Source of the DNA: Phaeobacter sp. J2-8
GTDB taxonomy: Bacteria > Pseudomonadota > Alphaproteobacteria > Rhodobacterales > Rhodobacteraceae
NCBI RefSeq assembly: GCF_022867865.1
Contig: NZ_JALIEC010000012.1
Location: 20,082 to 84,081, forward strand
Direction: 5' to 3'
DNA length: 64,000 bases
This document shows positions 10,285 through 18,633 of this stretch, in pieces. The translations under genes and the position numbers were made by a program. The notes below the pieces were generated by a model. It saw only the letters and a list, made by a program, of their open reading frames with translations. It was not told the origin of the DNA and ran no database searches. The stretch's first letter is position 1. Each line of letters opens with the position of its first letter.

Positions 10285-10649
10285 GCAACATTGATTTCTC
10301 TCGTCTTGTGACAGCACAGGACACCGCAGCACAGATTGCCGCAGCACATGCCACGTCTGTCAAGGCCGAGTGCAAACGGCGCATTCTGGCGCAGTTTCCC
10401 TTTGAGGCGCAGCACAACATTGCCCAAGCGGTAAACATCTATACCGCCGCACTGGTGCAGGGAGGCACACAGGTTGAGGCCGAGGCGCTTTCGGGTCTGT
10501 GCCAAGAGGACATGGCGCTTTTTGCCGCCGGGCGGCGATGGATTGCTGCAATGCAAGCCACGTGCCGTGCGCGGATCGCGGAGATGCAGGACAGCGCCGC
10601 ATGGCCGACCTTTCCCGAGGGTTTGGCAGAGCTGGTTTCGAGGTCGTAA
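10281..10649 (+). CDS. Small hypothetical protein, third gene of the DUF2793 cluster
   Basis: 122 residues, mostly helical, beginning MSNIDFSRLVTAQDTAAQIA and rich in Ala, Gln and Arg. No catalytic motif, membrane segment or signal peptide is seen. Its start overlaps the corrected stop of the preceding gene (ATGA), implying coupled translation, and GAAGGA lies just upstream. A strong hairpin follows 46 bases after its stop. Proteins of this size beside tail-fibre genes are sometimes assembly chaperones; that is only a possibility here. Confidence 0.7.
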   Translation: MSNIDFSRLVTAQDTAAQIAAAHATSVKAECKRRILAQFPFEAQHNIAQAVNIYTAALVQGGTQVEAEALSGLCQEDMALFAAGRRWIAAMQATCRARIAEMQDSAAWPTFPEGLAELVSRS

Positions 10650-10695
10650 AACAGCACCAGAAGCGAGATCGCACCGTGTCTATCCGGGCGCTGGA

Positions 10696-10744
10696 AAACA
10701 TCAGCTCCCCCCGGCCTTTGTTTCTCCGGGGGGAGCTGATGTTT
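10696..10744 (+). terminator. Strong hairpin closing the DUF2793 cluster
   Basis: Perfect 19-bp inverted repeat with left arm AAACATCAGCTCCCCCCGG at 10696-10714, an 11-base loop and the complementary arm at 10726-10744. A short T run (TTT) is within the right arm end and there is no long T tract. Placement after three plus-strand genes and before a minus-strand gene fits a terminator. Confidence 0.75.
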
Positions 10745-10855
10745 AGTGGCTGACCTGAATGAAATCGAAGGCACAGGCTTGGCGCGGCCTCTTGCAGCTC
10801 ACCAGGGGGGCATCCACGCCCCCCTCTGCATGGGGGGCAGCATTAAACCATGGGA

Positions 10856-11743
10856 TCACACACCTGAGTTCGCCGGATAGTGTCTGGCTTCAGTTTGCAA
10901 GGCACGTACTGCATCACGCAAATCTGACGGGAAAATCGACAAATCCTGTGGCTTGCTGCGTCCGATGCTGGATGGGGCAATCAGTCCATCTGGAATAGCG
11001 GTGTCAGCAGGTCGGCCCAAAAACCGTTGCAAGCGGGGCCAGTGCACATCTGGGTGCGCACAAAAATCATCGTAATCGACGACGATGAAACGACCATGCA
11101 TGTGACTGCGGCCATACTCAAGCGCGCGTCGGTTCGCAGCGACCCAATAGCGCAATTGATGAAGCGGGACGGAATCGCCAGATGTCGGGCTCAAACCGTA
11201 GTGATGTGCCCAATGGTCAGCCTGCCAAGTGTTCCCGCTAAACGCCATGTCGAACCCGTTGCGCATCACATGAATATAGCGCAACCCATCAATATTCTGG
11301 TTCAGTTGGGGCAGGAACAAATGGGTGTTCGGTTCTTTCCATCCCCAGGGTTGGCCTTGCCCACCGGGCTGCTCGCCAGCGGCCATCAGGCGGGTGACAT
11401 CCGGCGACCGCGCACCGCAATTCCATGGTCCACCGGGAGGGAGATCGGCAGCCAATTGATCCAGCAACGCCAATTCCTGACCGCTCAGATTTCCTGCCAG
11501 TCCCCTGGTCATCGCCCGCTGGAACAAATCGACCGATATCGCGATATCGGTCGGATCCGGTACGCTCTGCGCCCAGATTGCGCGTTTGAACAGCACGGTA
11601 AACCACAGATTGTCCAAAGCGCGGTTCACATCTGGGCCAATGCTCAGGCCCGCGTGCCGCAAACTGGCGGCAAACACCCGCGTTCCACTGCCGCCCAGGC
11701 CACCAATGGCAACGGGAGGGATGATCAAAGAGGGGTCGCTCAT
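10856..11743 (-). CDS. Sulfotransferase-like protein
   Basis: 295 residues. The N-terminal VAIGGLGGSGTRVFAASLRH is a P-loop-like 5'-phosphosulfate-binding segment, and IHVMRNGFDMAFSGN fits the 3'-phosphate-binding strand and helix of PAPS sulfotransferases. A conserved WGWKEPNTH segment sits between them. Predicted to transfer sulfate from PAPS to a sugar or another acceptor in the cytoplasm. It stands alone between the DUF2793 terminator and a transposase remnant. The acceptor is unknown; the abundance of polysaccharide genes suggests a glycan. Confidence 0.75.
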   Translation of the reverse strand: MSDPSLIIPPVAIGGLGGSGTRVFAASLRHAGLSIGPDVNRALDNLWFTVLFKRAIWAQSVPDPTDIAISVDLFQRAMTRGLAGNLSGQELALLDQLAADLPPGGPWNCGARSPDVTRLMAAGEQPGGQGQPWGWKEPNTHLFLPQLNQNIDGLRYIHVMRNGFDMAFSGNTWQADHWAHHYGLSPTSGDSVPLHQLRYWVAANRRALEYGRSHMHGRFIVVDYDDFCAHPDVHWPRLQRFLGRPADTAIPDGLIAPSSIGRSKPQDLSIFPSDLRDAVRALQTEARHYPANSGV

Positions 11744-11874
11744 AGTTGGTTCGGGGATGCGTATTGTTTCATTTGGGCCTCATAAGATCGTTCCATGGGG
11801 TATCTCGATGAATATCGGTTACACCATAGTTCAAACGCTTGTCGTGGAACTGGCCCCTGGTTTCAAGACTTCGG

Positions 11875-12546
11875 TCACCGGTCGATCCCAGTCACGTCAT
11901 CTTTCTCAAATAGACGGATACTGCCGAAGCAGGCCACAGTGCCAATTCCGGGCTTCAGCTTGCGCCACTCGCCAAATTCAAAGCCGCAGTCAAAGGTGAT
12001 CGAGCGGCGGACGTCGGCGGGCAGCGGCGCGAGGCCCTCAATCAGGGATTCCATGATCGGTTTCGATTGGCGGTCCTCGTTTCGCATCACCACCGTGTAG
12101 CGGCTGACGCGCTCGACCAGGGAGGTGACGTTGATCTTGCCGTTTTCCTTGCGGAACATCATCAGGTCACATTCCCAATGGCCAAACTCGGAGACCGCCT
12201 CGGGCCTGTGCGACAGGCTCTGATTGTCGAAGATATGGGTGCGATGGTGCTCGGCCAGCATCTCTGCGGCCAAGGTCGGCCCGAAGTCCGGGTAGCTTTC
12301 TTTGATCACAGACAACGCGTAGTCGCGCTTGGCATGATGGATGCGGTTGTTCGGAGGTTTGCCGCGCGCCTTGTGCCGGATCGCTGATGCACCGTCCTGG
12401 CGATAGCGCTTCAAAAGCCGGAAAACCTGTCGACGCGTCAGAGCCAACATATGCGCCGCATTATCGACTGTCAGTCGTCCGTCATCGACCTGCGCCAGTA
12501 TTTCCACACGGTTCAACTCGCGCTCGCTCATAACCACCCATCCCAT
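11875..12546 (-). pseudogene. Chimeric transposase remnant: ISNCY-like front, IS30-like back
   Basis: 223 residues made of two unrelated transposase parts. Residues about 1-105 (LTVDNAAHMLALTRRQVFRLLKRYR, then YPDFGPTLAAEMLAEHH) are the helix-turn-helix and following region of ISNCY-type transposases. From about residue 112 (HRPEAVSEFGHWECDLM, SLVERVSRYTVV, RRSITFDCGFEF) it is the DDE region of an IS30-type transposase. The join is near 12215. The first two catalytic Asp residues of the IS30 half are present, but the sequence leaves the family after KPGIGT, so the catalytic Glu is missing. Inactive. The upstream 12560-12650 stretch, with two GTGACATT copies, probably holds the ISNCY end. Confidence 0.72.
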
Positions 12547-12901
12547 GTCCGCTCATCCTCAATGATTTTTGAGGCCAGAGTGACATTGCTGAATTGCTCA
12601 CGGGTGACATTCTAGCTTTGCAGATGTGGGACACTTTAACTTTGCGGGTACAACCGTGGCGCTCATAATCAGTCTTATGTAATAAATTGATGTTCTATTT
12701 GCACAGATCCCCAATTGCTGCCTCCGCAAAACAGGTTTCGAATGCTTGCTCGGTCTTGCCCAGCCGCGAGTGTTGATGAGGCCGCGCCTGAAAGGCTTTT
12801 GCTACCCGCGTAAGATTATCGCCGCGCGGTCCGGGCGTGCCATCGCTTGACCTTGAGCATGGCGAATATGGACCTGGGCCACTGACCGCAGATCAAAGGG
12901 A
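12547..12901. other. Intergenic region between transposase remnant and repA
   Basis: About 355 bases. The first 100 carry probable IS-end sequence (GTGACATT twice). The remainder, including an AT-rich patch near 12670-12710, shows no gene I can support. Confidence 0.4.
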
Positions 12902-13921
12902 TTATCCTGCCGCCCCCTGCCTGCGCACCCATCCCAGAAATGCCTTGTCCGGCGCGCTCAGCCGTTTGCGGCCGCTGTCGGCCCAGAAACCGCGCCATTC
13001 AGCCTCGAGCGCATAGACATCCGCCCCCGGCATCAGATCGCGCGCCGCCTCCAGCGCCTCGGGGCTCAGCACCGGCGCACCGGGCGCGTCGCGATCCACC
13101 ACCTGGCCGCGACGGGTGAACAGGATCAGATCGCCGCTCTCTTCGCCGATGTCATAATCCGGCAGATGTCCCGCTTGTATCATCTTGCGCAGAGCGGCCC
13201 GAAACACCCGCACCGGCGCGGCCGATCCGGATTTCTTGTGCAGCACTTTCACGCTGACCCGCCATTCCGGCTGGCGGCCACAATGTTTGCGCGCCAATTC
13301 ATAGATCCGCCGTTCCAGCGGTTTGCGCAGACGGAAATAATCCCGGCTGAGCGTCAGCACCGATTTCGCCAGCACCGCGCGATAAAGCCAATCCGACAGC
13401 ACCACCGACACCGACATCATCCGCCCGCCCCGGCTTCGGCGTTTGATTTCCCAGGATTCGATCAACCCGAAACCGGTGGTGGTCTCTTCACCGCCGGTGG
13501 TCATATTGGTGGTGATGCGCGTGCCGGCCAGCCGCTCAAACGCCTCACGCAAACGGGCATAGGCATCGCCGGATGTGTCGCGATTTGTCGCCACCAGAAG
13601 ATCATGCGCCTTCAGCGTCAGACGCCGCGAAATCTCGCGTCCTGCATTCAGCGCCGCCACCAGCTGGCTGATGCAATAGATCAGAATATCCTTGTCGTGG
13701 ATTGTCGCCCGCCCCCGCACGCTGGGGGTCACCTCAACCGAGGTGCCGTTGTGATCATATTGCAAAATGCGCCGGTCCGGCCGGGTCGACAGCGAAAAGA
13801 TCGGATGCTCCATCGACCCCAGATCATCCTTGGGCGAGGCCGCAAAAATATCGCAGACAAAGAAGTCCGCGGTTGGATGGCGATCGGGAACCAGCCCCCC
13901 TGCCTCAGCTGTCACTGCCAT
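12902..13921 (-). CDS. repA: Plasmid replication initiator RepA (RPA family)
   Basis: 339 residues from the ATG at 13921. It matches the alphaproteobacterial replication initiator protein A family: DLGSMEHPIFSLSTRPDRR, YDHNGTSVEVTPS, ATIHDKDILIYCISQL and the winged-helix-like DYFRLRKPLERRIYELARKHCG. A longer frame starts at 14071, but that extension overlaps a perfect DnaA box and has no family similarity, so the shorter start is chosen. It is divergently oriented from parA with the putative origin between them. It should bind origin repeats and recruit host DnaA and DnaB. In roseobacters this initiator type defines the RepA plasmid groups; the window fits the RepA-I group known for biofilm plasmids, which is recall rather than something the sequence proves. 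Confidence 0.88.
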   Translation of the reverse strand: MAVTAEAGGLVPDRHPTADFFVCDIFAASPKDDLGSMEHPIFSLSTRPDRRILQYDHNGTSVEVTPSVRGRATIHDKDILIYCISQLVAALNAGREISRRLTLKAHDLLVATNRDTSGDAYARLREAFERLAGTRITTNMTTGGEETTTGFGLIESWEIKRRSRGGRMMSVSVVLSDWLYRAVLAKSVLTLSRDYFRLRKPLERRIYELARKHCGRQPEWRVSVKVLHKKSGSAAPVRVFRAALRKMIQAGHLPDYDIGEESGDLILFTRRGQVVDRDAPGAPVLSPEALEAARDLMPGADVYALEAEWRGFWADSGRKRLSAPDKAFLGWVRRQGAAG

Positions 13922-14021
13922 GTCGATACTGCCCGTCGATACTGCCTGCCCTGTCCCCGATATTTTATGGCCCACTTGGTGGATCCGATTCTTCGGGGTT
14001 TCAGTGACACCCAGCCTAAAG

Positions 14022-14030
14022 TTATCCACA
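14022..14030 (+). promoter_or_regulatory. DnaA box
   Basis: TTATCCACA, a perfect match to the consensus DnaA box, 101 bases upstream of the chosen repA start. Confidence 0.65.
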
Positions 14031-14078
14031 GCCCCCGTCCAGCACCCTCCTTTCGAAACCCGGCCATTCAACGGCGGA

Positions 14079-14144
14079 TCAGAGTCACCCTGTCGTGGGA
14101 TCAGAGTCGCCTTTGCGGTGTTTCAGAGTCACCCTGCCCGCCAG
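14079..14144 (+). repeat. Three iteron-like 22-bp direct repeats
   Basis: TCAGAGTC recurs at 14079, 14101 and 14123, exactly 22 bases apart, followed by CACCCTG or CGCCTTT. A 22-base spacing is two helical turns, so an initiator would bind on one face, as in iteron plasmids. Some IS21-family ends carry similar multiple repeats, so this is not certain. Confidence 0.6.
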
Positions 14145-14373
14145 AAAGCGCAAAAAACCAAACAAGATCAGCGGATTAAAAAAACGAAATCCCGCCGTAA
14201 CAATAAAACTAACATAGATTTAACAAATAAATTTTGCCAAACCGCACAAAACCAAGCATTTTGACCCCGTCCAACCCCCTTGATTGCATAGAAAAAACAG
14301 CCCATGTGGCGCATTTGCTTCCATGTGCGCCGTTTTGTGATATTATGCTGAAAAAAGCGAACATGGGGCCAAG

Positions 14374-15792
14374 ATGCGTGCAGATAAACCCGAGGGGCTC
14401 CCGCCCTATTTCAACATAGATCCCGATCAGGCGCAGCATTCCCTGGGCGATCCTGCCACCACTGCGGGCTTTGGCGCATTGGCCCGGGCCTGTGATGCAG
14501 GCCGGTCTGATCTGGCCAGTCGGGGGCTCGAGGAAAACGGCGCGCGCTCCTTGCGTCTGTTTTCGACCTGGGAAATCACCCGCTATTTGATCCCGGTCGC
14601 TCAGGGCCATTTTCGCCGGGTGCTGAAGCAAAACCCCGATCTGCCACAGGGGCGCAGTGAAACGGCAGGCGGCGCAAAATGGTTCAGCCTGGACGAGGTG
14701 CTGCGCCTGCGCGCCTTCTTTGGCCGCGAAGGGTCGAAGGCCAAAAATTATCTGCCCTATCGCCCCAAGGGCCAACCGGCCAAAATGGTGGCGGTTGCCA
14801 ATTTCAAAGGCGGGGTAGGCAAGACCAGCACCGCCGCGCATCTGGCAATGTCCGCCGCGCTTGATGGCTACAAGGTGCTGGTGGTCGATCTGGATTCCCA
14901 AGGCTCGATGACCTCGATCTTTGGTGGCAAGGTCGAAGACGAATGGCAGACCGTCTTTCCGCTGATGGCGCGCCATTACGCCACGCAGCTGCGCAGCGAC
15001 AACCAGCGCCGTCTTGACCGGGGTGAGGCCCCGACGCCGCTGGATGACACGCTGAGCAATGCACTCGACCTCAAGGCGGCGGATCTGATCCAATCCACCC
15101 ATTGGCCGAACATTGATCTGATCGGCGCGCAGCTGAACCTCTATTGGGCCGAGTTCCAGATCCCGGTCTGGCGGATGGCGGCACGTGGCTGGAAGCTTTG
15201 GGATGCGCTGACCGACAGCTTTGAGGCGGATGGCGTGCTTGACCAATATGACGTGATCTTCCTCGATACGCCCCCCGCGCTTGGCTATCTGACCATCAAC
15301 GGTCTGGCGGCGGCGGATATCCTTTTGGTGCCGCTTGGGGCGTCGTTTCTGGAATTCGATTCCACGGGCCGGTTCTTTGACATGTTGCATTCCACCTTTG
15401 GCTCGATCGAAGACGCCGAGAACATGGCCGCCCGCGCCCTGGGGCGTGATGAGCTGGCGTTTGAATGGGATGCGGTGCGGGCGGTGGTGACGCGGTATGA
15501 TGGCGCGCAACAGGGCGAGCTGGCAGCCCTGATGCAAAGCTACCTCGGGCAGACCCTGTCGCCGCACCGTCAGGATTTCACCGCATTGATCGGTCAGGTC
15601 GGCGAACAGGTGCAGGGCATCTACGAAGCTGATTACCGCGATTTCAACCGCGAGACCTATGTGCGGGGGCGCGAAACATTCGATGCCACCTATGCGGCGT
15701 TCAAACAGCTTCTGGTCGGGGCCTGGCGGCGCGATGAACTGGCCGCCGCCGCAGAAGCGGGGGACACCGCGCCACAAACGGCCGTGTCATGA
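14374..15792 (+). CDS. parA: Plasmid partition ATPase ParA
   Basis: 472 residues. An N-terminal region of about 140 residues (STWEITRYLIP.., KWFSLDEVLRLRAFFG) precedes the deviant Walker A FKGGVGKTS near residue 150. VLVVDLDSQGS and the Walker B-like DVIFLDTPPALG follow. The large N-terminal domain marks a type Ia ParA, which can also bind DNA and repress its own operon. It works with ParB and parS to segregate the replicon. parB starts 77 bases after its stop. It is divergent from repA across the origin. Confidence 0.93.
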   Translation: MRADKPEGLPPYFNIDPDQAQHSLGDPATTAGFGALARACDAGRSDLASRGLEENGARSLRLFSTWEITRYLIPVAQGHFRRVLKQNPDLPQGRSETAGGAKWFSLDEVLRLRAFFGREGSKAKNYLPYRPKGQPAKMVAVANFKGGVGKTSTAAHLAMSAALDGYKVLVVDLDSQGSMTSIFGGKVEDEWQTVFPLMARHYATQLRSDNQRRLDRGEAPTPLDDTLSNALDLKAADLIQSTHWPNIDLIGAQLNLYWAEFQIPVWRMAARGWKLWDALTDSFEADGVLDQYDVIFLDTPPALGYLTINGLAAADILLVPLGASFLEFDSTGRFFDMLHSTFGSIEDAENMAARALGRDELAFEWDAVRAVVTRYDGAQQGELAALMQSYLGQTLSPHRQDFTALIGQVGEQVQGIYEADYRDFNRETYVRGRETFDATYAAFKQLLVGAWRRDELAAAAEAGDTAPQTAVS

Positions 15793-15868
15793 GGACCGTG
15801 CGCCGTTTCCCCCTGTCTGGTCATCCCGGACCCAGCAGCCCCCCTGCCCCCAGCCAAAGGAGAGCCCC

Positions 15869-16912
15869 ATGGCCAAGCGCAAACGGCTGACCCCCGCCAA
15901 CCCGGATTTCTTGCGGCCTGACGGATCGGGGGCCGCGCCGGAAAGCACATCGGCGATATCCGCACCGCGCACCCGCGCGCCCATTGCCGATGTCGCCGCC
16001 GACAGTTCGGCCAGTGCGGCACTCGAAGAGATTGCCGGCGAAATGAACCGCGCCCGTGAAAGCGGACGTTTGATCAGCCGTGTCGCGCTGGAACAGATCG
16101 ACCTCAATTATCTGGTGCGTGACCGGGTTGCGGTGAACGATGAGGACATGAATGCGCTTGTTGCCTCGATCCGGGATCGTGGCCAGCAAACCCCGATCGA
16201 AGTGGTGGTGATCGGCGCGGGGCGTTACGGGCTGATCTCGGGCTGGCGGCGTTGTCAGGCGATCGCACGGCTGCGCGAGGCGGGTGAAGGCGACGGCACG
16301 GTTCTGACCCTGCAACGCCCGCCCGAAAAAGCGCCCGATGCCTATCGCGCGATGGTCGAGGAAAACGAGATCCGCGCCGATCTGAGCTATTTTGAGCGCG
16401 CCCGCATTGTGGTGGTTTCGGTCGAACAGCGGGTGTTTGATACCCACAAGAAAGCCCTGCAAACGCTGTTCGCGGCCGCATCACGGTCGAAACGGTCCAA
16501 GATCGGCAGCTTTATCCCGGTGGTGCAGCATCTGGGCACATATCTGCAATTCCCCCAGGCGATTGGCGAACGGCTGGGTCTGCGCCTGAGCCGTCCCCTG
16601 GAGCAAGGGCACGAGGGGACGTTGATCAAAGAGCTGGACGCGCATGATTTTGCCACATCCGAGGACGAGCTGGCCTGTCTGACCCGCTGGGTGGCGGGGG
16701 TTGAACGCGATGAAAAACGCGCAAGCGAGCCGCGGAAACCACAGGTGAAATCACCGCAGCCTGCCCCGGACGAAAGCTTTCCGCGCCCTGCCCTGCGCGC
16801 ATGCTATCATCCCGGTGACAACCGGCTGGAATTAAGCGGTGCGGGGCTGACACCGGAGTTGCGCAGCGCGCTGATCGACTGGCTGGCAGAGCAAGAGACC
16901 GGCACGGCCTGA
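15869..16912 (+). CDS. parB: Plasmid partition protein ParB
   Basis: 347 residues from ATG 15869, which has a strong AAAGGAG box; an upstream extension of the frame overlaps parA and is not family-like. The ParB/Srx nuclease-like fold is clear: VNDEDMNALVASIRDRGQQ, GLISGWRRCQAIARL and EENEIRADLSYFERARI (the ENxxRxDLSxxE box). Then comes the helix-turn-helix region with SRSKRSKIGSFIPVV. Binds parS. A perfect palindrome begins 7 bases after its stop and a second lies 1.5 kb on, both suitable centromere sites. Confidence 0.93.
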   Translation: MAKRKRLTPANPDFLRPDGSGAAPESTSAISAPRTRAPIADVAADSSASAALEEIAGEMNRARESGRLISRVALEQIDLNYLVRDRVAVNDEDMNALVASIRDRGQQTPIEVVVIGAGRYGLISGWRRCQAIARLREAGEGDGTVLTLQRPPEKAPDAYRAMVEENEIRADLSYFERARIVVVSVEQRVFDTHKKALQTLFAAASRSKRSKIGSFIPVVQHLGTYLQFPQAIGERLGLRLSRPLEQGHEGTLIKELDAHDFATSEDELACLTRWVAGVERDEKRASEPRKPQVKSPQPAPDESFPRPALRACYHPGDNRLELSGAGLTPELRSALIDWLAEQETGTA

Positions 16913-16918
16913 GGTGGC

Positions 16919-16942
16919 AAATGTTTCGCGCGCGAAACATTT
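16919..16942. promoter_or_regulatory. parS-like palindrome 1
   Basis: Perfect 24-bp palindrome with half-site AAATGTTTCGCG, immediately downstream of parB. The same 24 bp recur at 18469-18492. Palindromes of this TTTCGCGCGAAA look are usual for ParB sites. Not proven. Confidence 0.7.
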
Positions 16943-17032
16943 TGCAGCTTCGGTGGCATCGATACGATTGATGTTCTAAAGCATTCGCAACAGCCCCGAC
17001 GGGCGTACCGGCGATGCAAAGGACGACAACAG

Positions 17033-18439
17033 ATGGCACCAAAATTCGGAACAAGCGGGCTGCGCGGGTTGGTCGTGGAACTGACAGACGACCTTGTTGC
17101 CAATTACACGCGGGCCTTTCTTGCGGCCTGTCCCACCGGCGGCGCGCTTTATCTGGGGCAGGATCTGCGCCCTTCATCCCCCGACATCACCGCCGCTGTG
17201 GCGCGCACGGCGGCGCAGACCGGCCTGCCGGTTGTCGATTGCGGGGCGCTGCCCACGCCGGCGCTGGCGCTGGCGGCGTATAACGCAGGCGCTGCCGCGG
17301 TCATGGTGACGGGCAGCCATATTCCGGCGGATCGCAACGGGCTGAAATTCTACACGCCGTCGGGCGAGATCTCCAAAGGTGATGAGACCGCGATCAACGC
17401 GCATCTGGGCTCTGACGGGGTCTCTGACGCCCCCTGCCCCACCCCAAAGGACGGCACCGCTGCCAGCCCGGCTTATGTGGCGCGCTATGTCTCGGCCTAT
17501 GGGCCTGCGGCGCTCGCGGGGCTGCGCATCGGGGTCTATCAGCACAGTTCCGCCGCGCGCGACATCATGGTCGAAGTGATCGCCGCGCTTGGCGCGACGC
17601 CGGTTGCACTGGGGCATTCGGACATCTTCATTCCCGTCGATACCGAGGCGCTGGACCCCGACACCCAAGCCATGCTTGCGGGCTGGTGCTCTGAGCATAA
17701 CCTCGATGCGGTGGTCTCGACCGATGGCGATGCGGACCGGCCGATGGTGGCGGATGCCACGGGCCGTATCGTGCCCGGCGATGTGCTGGGGGTGCTCAGC
17801 GCGCAAAGCCTTGGCGCAAAGGTGCTGTGCACGCCGGTGTCGTCCAACAGCATGATTTCCGGCATGGCGGATTTCGCGGCGATACATTTGACCAAGATCG
17901 GCTCGCCTTATGTGATTGCCGCGATGGAGGCTGCTCTGGCGGCGGATCCGGCGGCAAAAGTGGTGGGATACGAGGCCAATGGCGGCTTTCTGCTGGGCTT
18001 TACCGCACAGGGGCCAACCGGGGCGCTCGCGCCTTTGATGACCCGTGATTGTCTGTTGCCGATCCTGGCACCGCTGGTTGCGGCGCGCAGTGCGGGCAAA
18101 CCGCTGGCCGATCTGGTCGCCGCCCTGCCCCAACGCTTTACCGCCGCTGATCGCATTGTGAACACGCCGACCGAGGCGTCGCAGGCGTTGCTGGCCAGGC
18201 TCTCTGGCGATGCAGATGCGCGCGCCGCCTTCTTTGCTGACAGCGGTTCGGAAATCGCGCTGGATCAGACCGACGGGCTGCGGGTGACGCTGGCGGGCGG
18301 CGATGTGGTGCATCTGCGCCCCTCCGGCAATGCGCCGGAATTCCGCTGCTACGCCGAAGCCGCCAGCGCGGCGCGCGCCCAAGAGTTGGTGCGGGGCTAT
18401 CTGGCAAAACTGCCGGCGGTATTGGGGCGGTTGGTTTAG
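17033..18439 (+). CDS. manB: Phosphomannomutase / phosphoglucomutase
   Basis: 468 residues. FGTSGLRG opens the protein; the phosphoserine loop is VTGSHIPADRNGLKFY near residue 95, the metal-binding loop is STDGDADRP near 235, and the C-terminal phosphate-binding region is LRPSGNAPEFRCY. These are the four signatures of the alpha-D-phosphohexomutase family. Converts mannose-6-phosphate to mannose-1-phosphate for ManC (43428-44855), or glucose-6-phosphate to glucose-1-phosphate for RfbA. It is flanked on both sides by parS-like palindromes, so it rides within the maintenance block of the replicon. Confidence 0.88.
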   Translation: MAPKFGTSGLRGLVVELTDDLVANYTRAFLAACPTGGALYLGQDLRPSSPDITAAVARTAAQTGLPVVDCGALPTPALALAAYNAGAAAVMVTGSHIPADRNGLKFYTPSGEISKGDETAINAHLGSDGVSDAPCPTPKDGTAASPAYVARYVSAYGPAALAGLRIGVYQHSSAARDIMVEVIAALGATPVALGHSDIFIPVDTEALDPDTQAMLAGWCSEHNLDAVVSTDGDADRPMVADATGRIVPGDVLGVLSAQSLGAKVLCTPVSSNSMISGMADFAAIHLTKIGSPYVIAAMEAALAADPAAKVVGYEANGGFLLGFTAQGPTGALAPLMTRDCLLPILAPLVAARSAGKPLADLVAALPQRFTAADRIVNTPTEASQALLARLSGDADARAAFFADSGSEIALDQTDGLRVTLAGGDVVHLRPSGNAPEFRCYAEAASAARAQELVRGYLAKLPAVLGRLV

Positions 18440-18463
18440 GCCGGATCCGGCGCCGGGTCTTGC

Positions 18464-18497
18464 ATGGTAAATGTTTCGCGCGCGAAACATTTACCAT
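18464..18497. promoter_or_regulatory. parS-like palindrome 2
   Basis: Perfect 34-bp palindrome whose central 24 bp are identical to 16919-16942. It lies 24 bases after the phosphomannomutase stop codon. Could also act as a hairpin terminator; the shared core with the copy after parB favours ParB binding. Confidence 0.68.
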
Positions 18498-18633
18498 CGG
18501 GACAGTGTCCTGAGATTGCCCGGTTTTCACTATCGCCCAGCTGTGCCTTGCGTCCGAGGAAGATGGGAAATAAGCCGGTAAAGCTGTGACGCCAGGGACG
18601 GTGACAGCAAGGATTGGAAGGCAGGGGATATAG

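Larger units (their letters stand above)
14001..14260. other. Putative replication origin (oriV)
   Basis: Lies between divergent repA and parA. It contains a perfect DnaA box (14022-14030), three 22-bp iteron-like repeats (14079-14144) and an A/T-rich stretch (about 14155-14260) suited to unwinding. A degenerate repeat (TCAGTGACACCC) is at 14001. The order DnaA box, iterons, AT-rich DNA is typical of iteron origins. The alternative is that the repeats are a leftover IS21-type end. Confidence 0.6.

Noticed and set aside
13922..14071. N-terminal extension of RepA by 50 residues
   Set aside because: Overlaps a perfect DnaA box and the origin region, and lacks family similarity; the ATG at 13921 fits the family start.
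14209..15777. 522-codon minus-strand frame opposite parA
   Set aside because: ParA on the plus strand has Walker motifs; the reverse frame is a GC-rich shadow.
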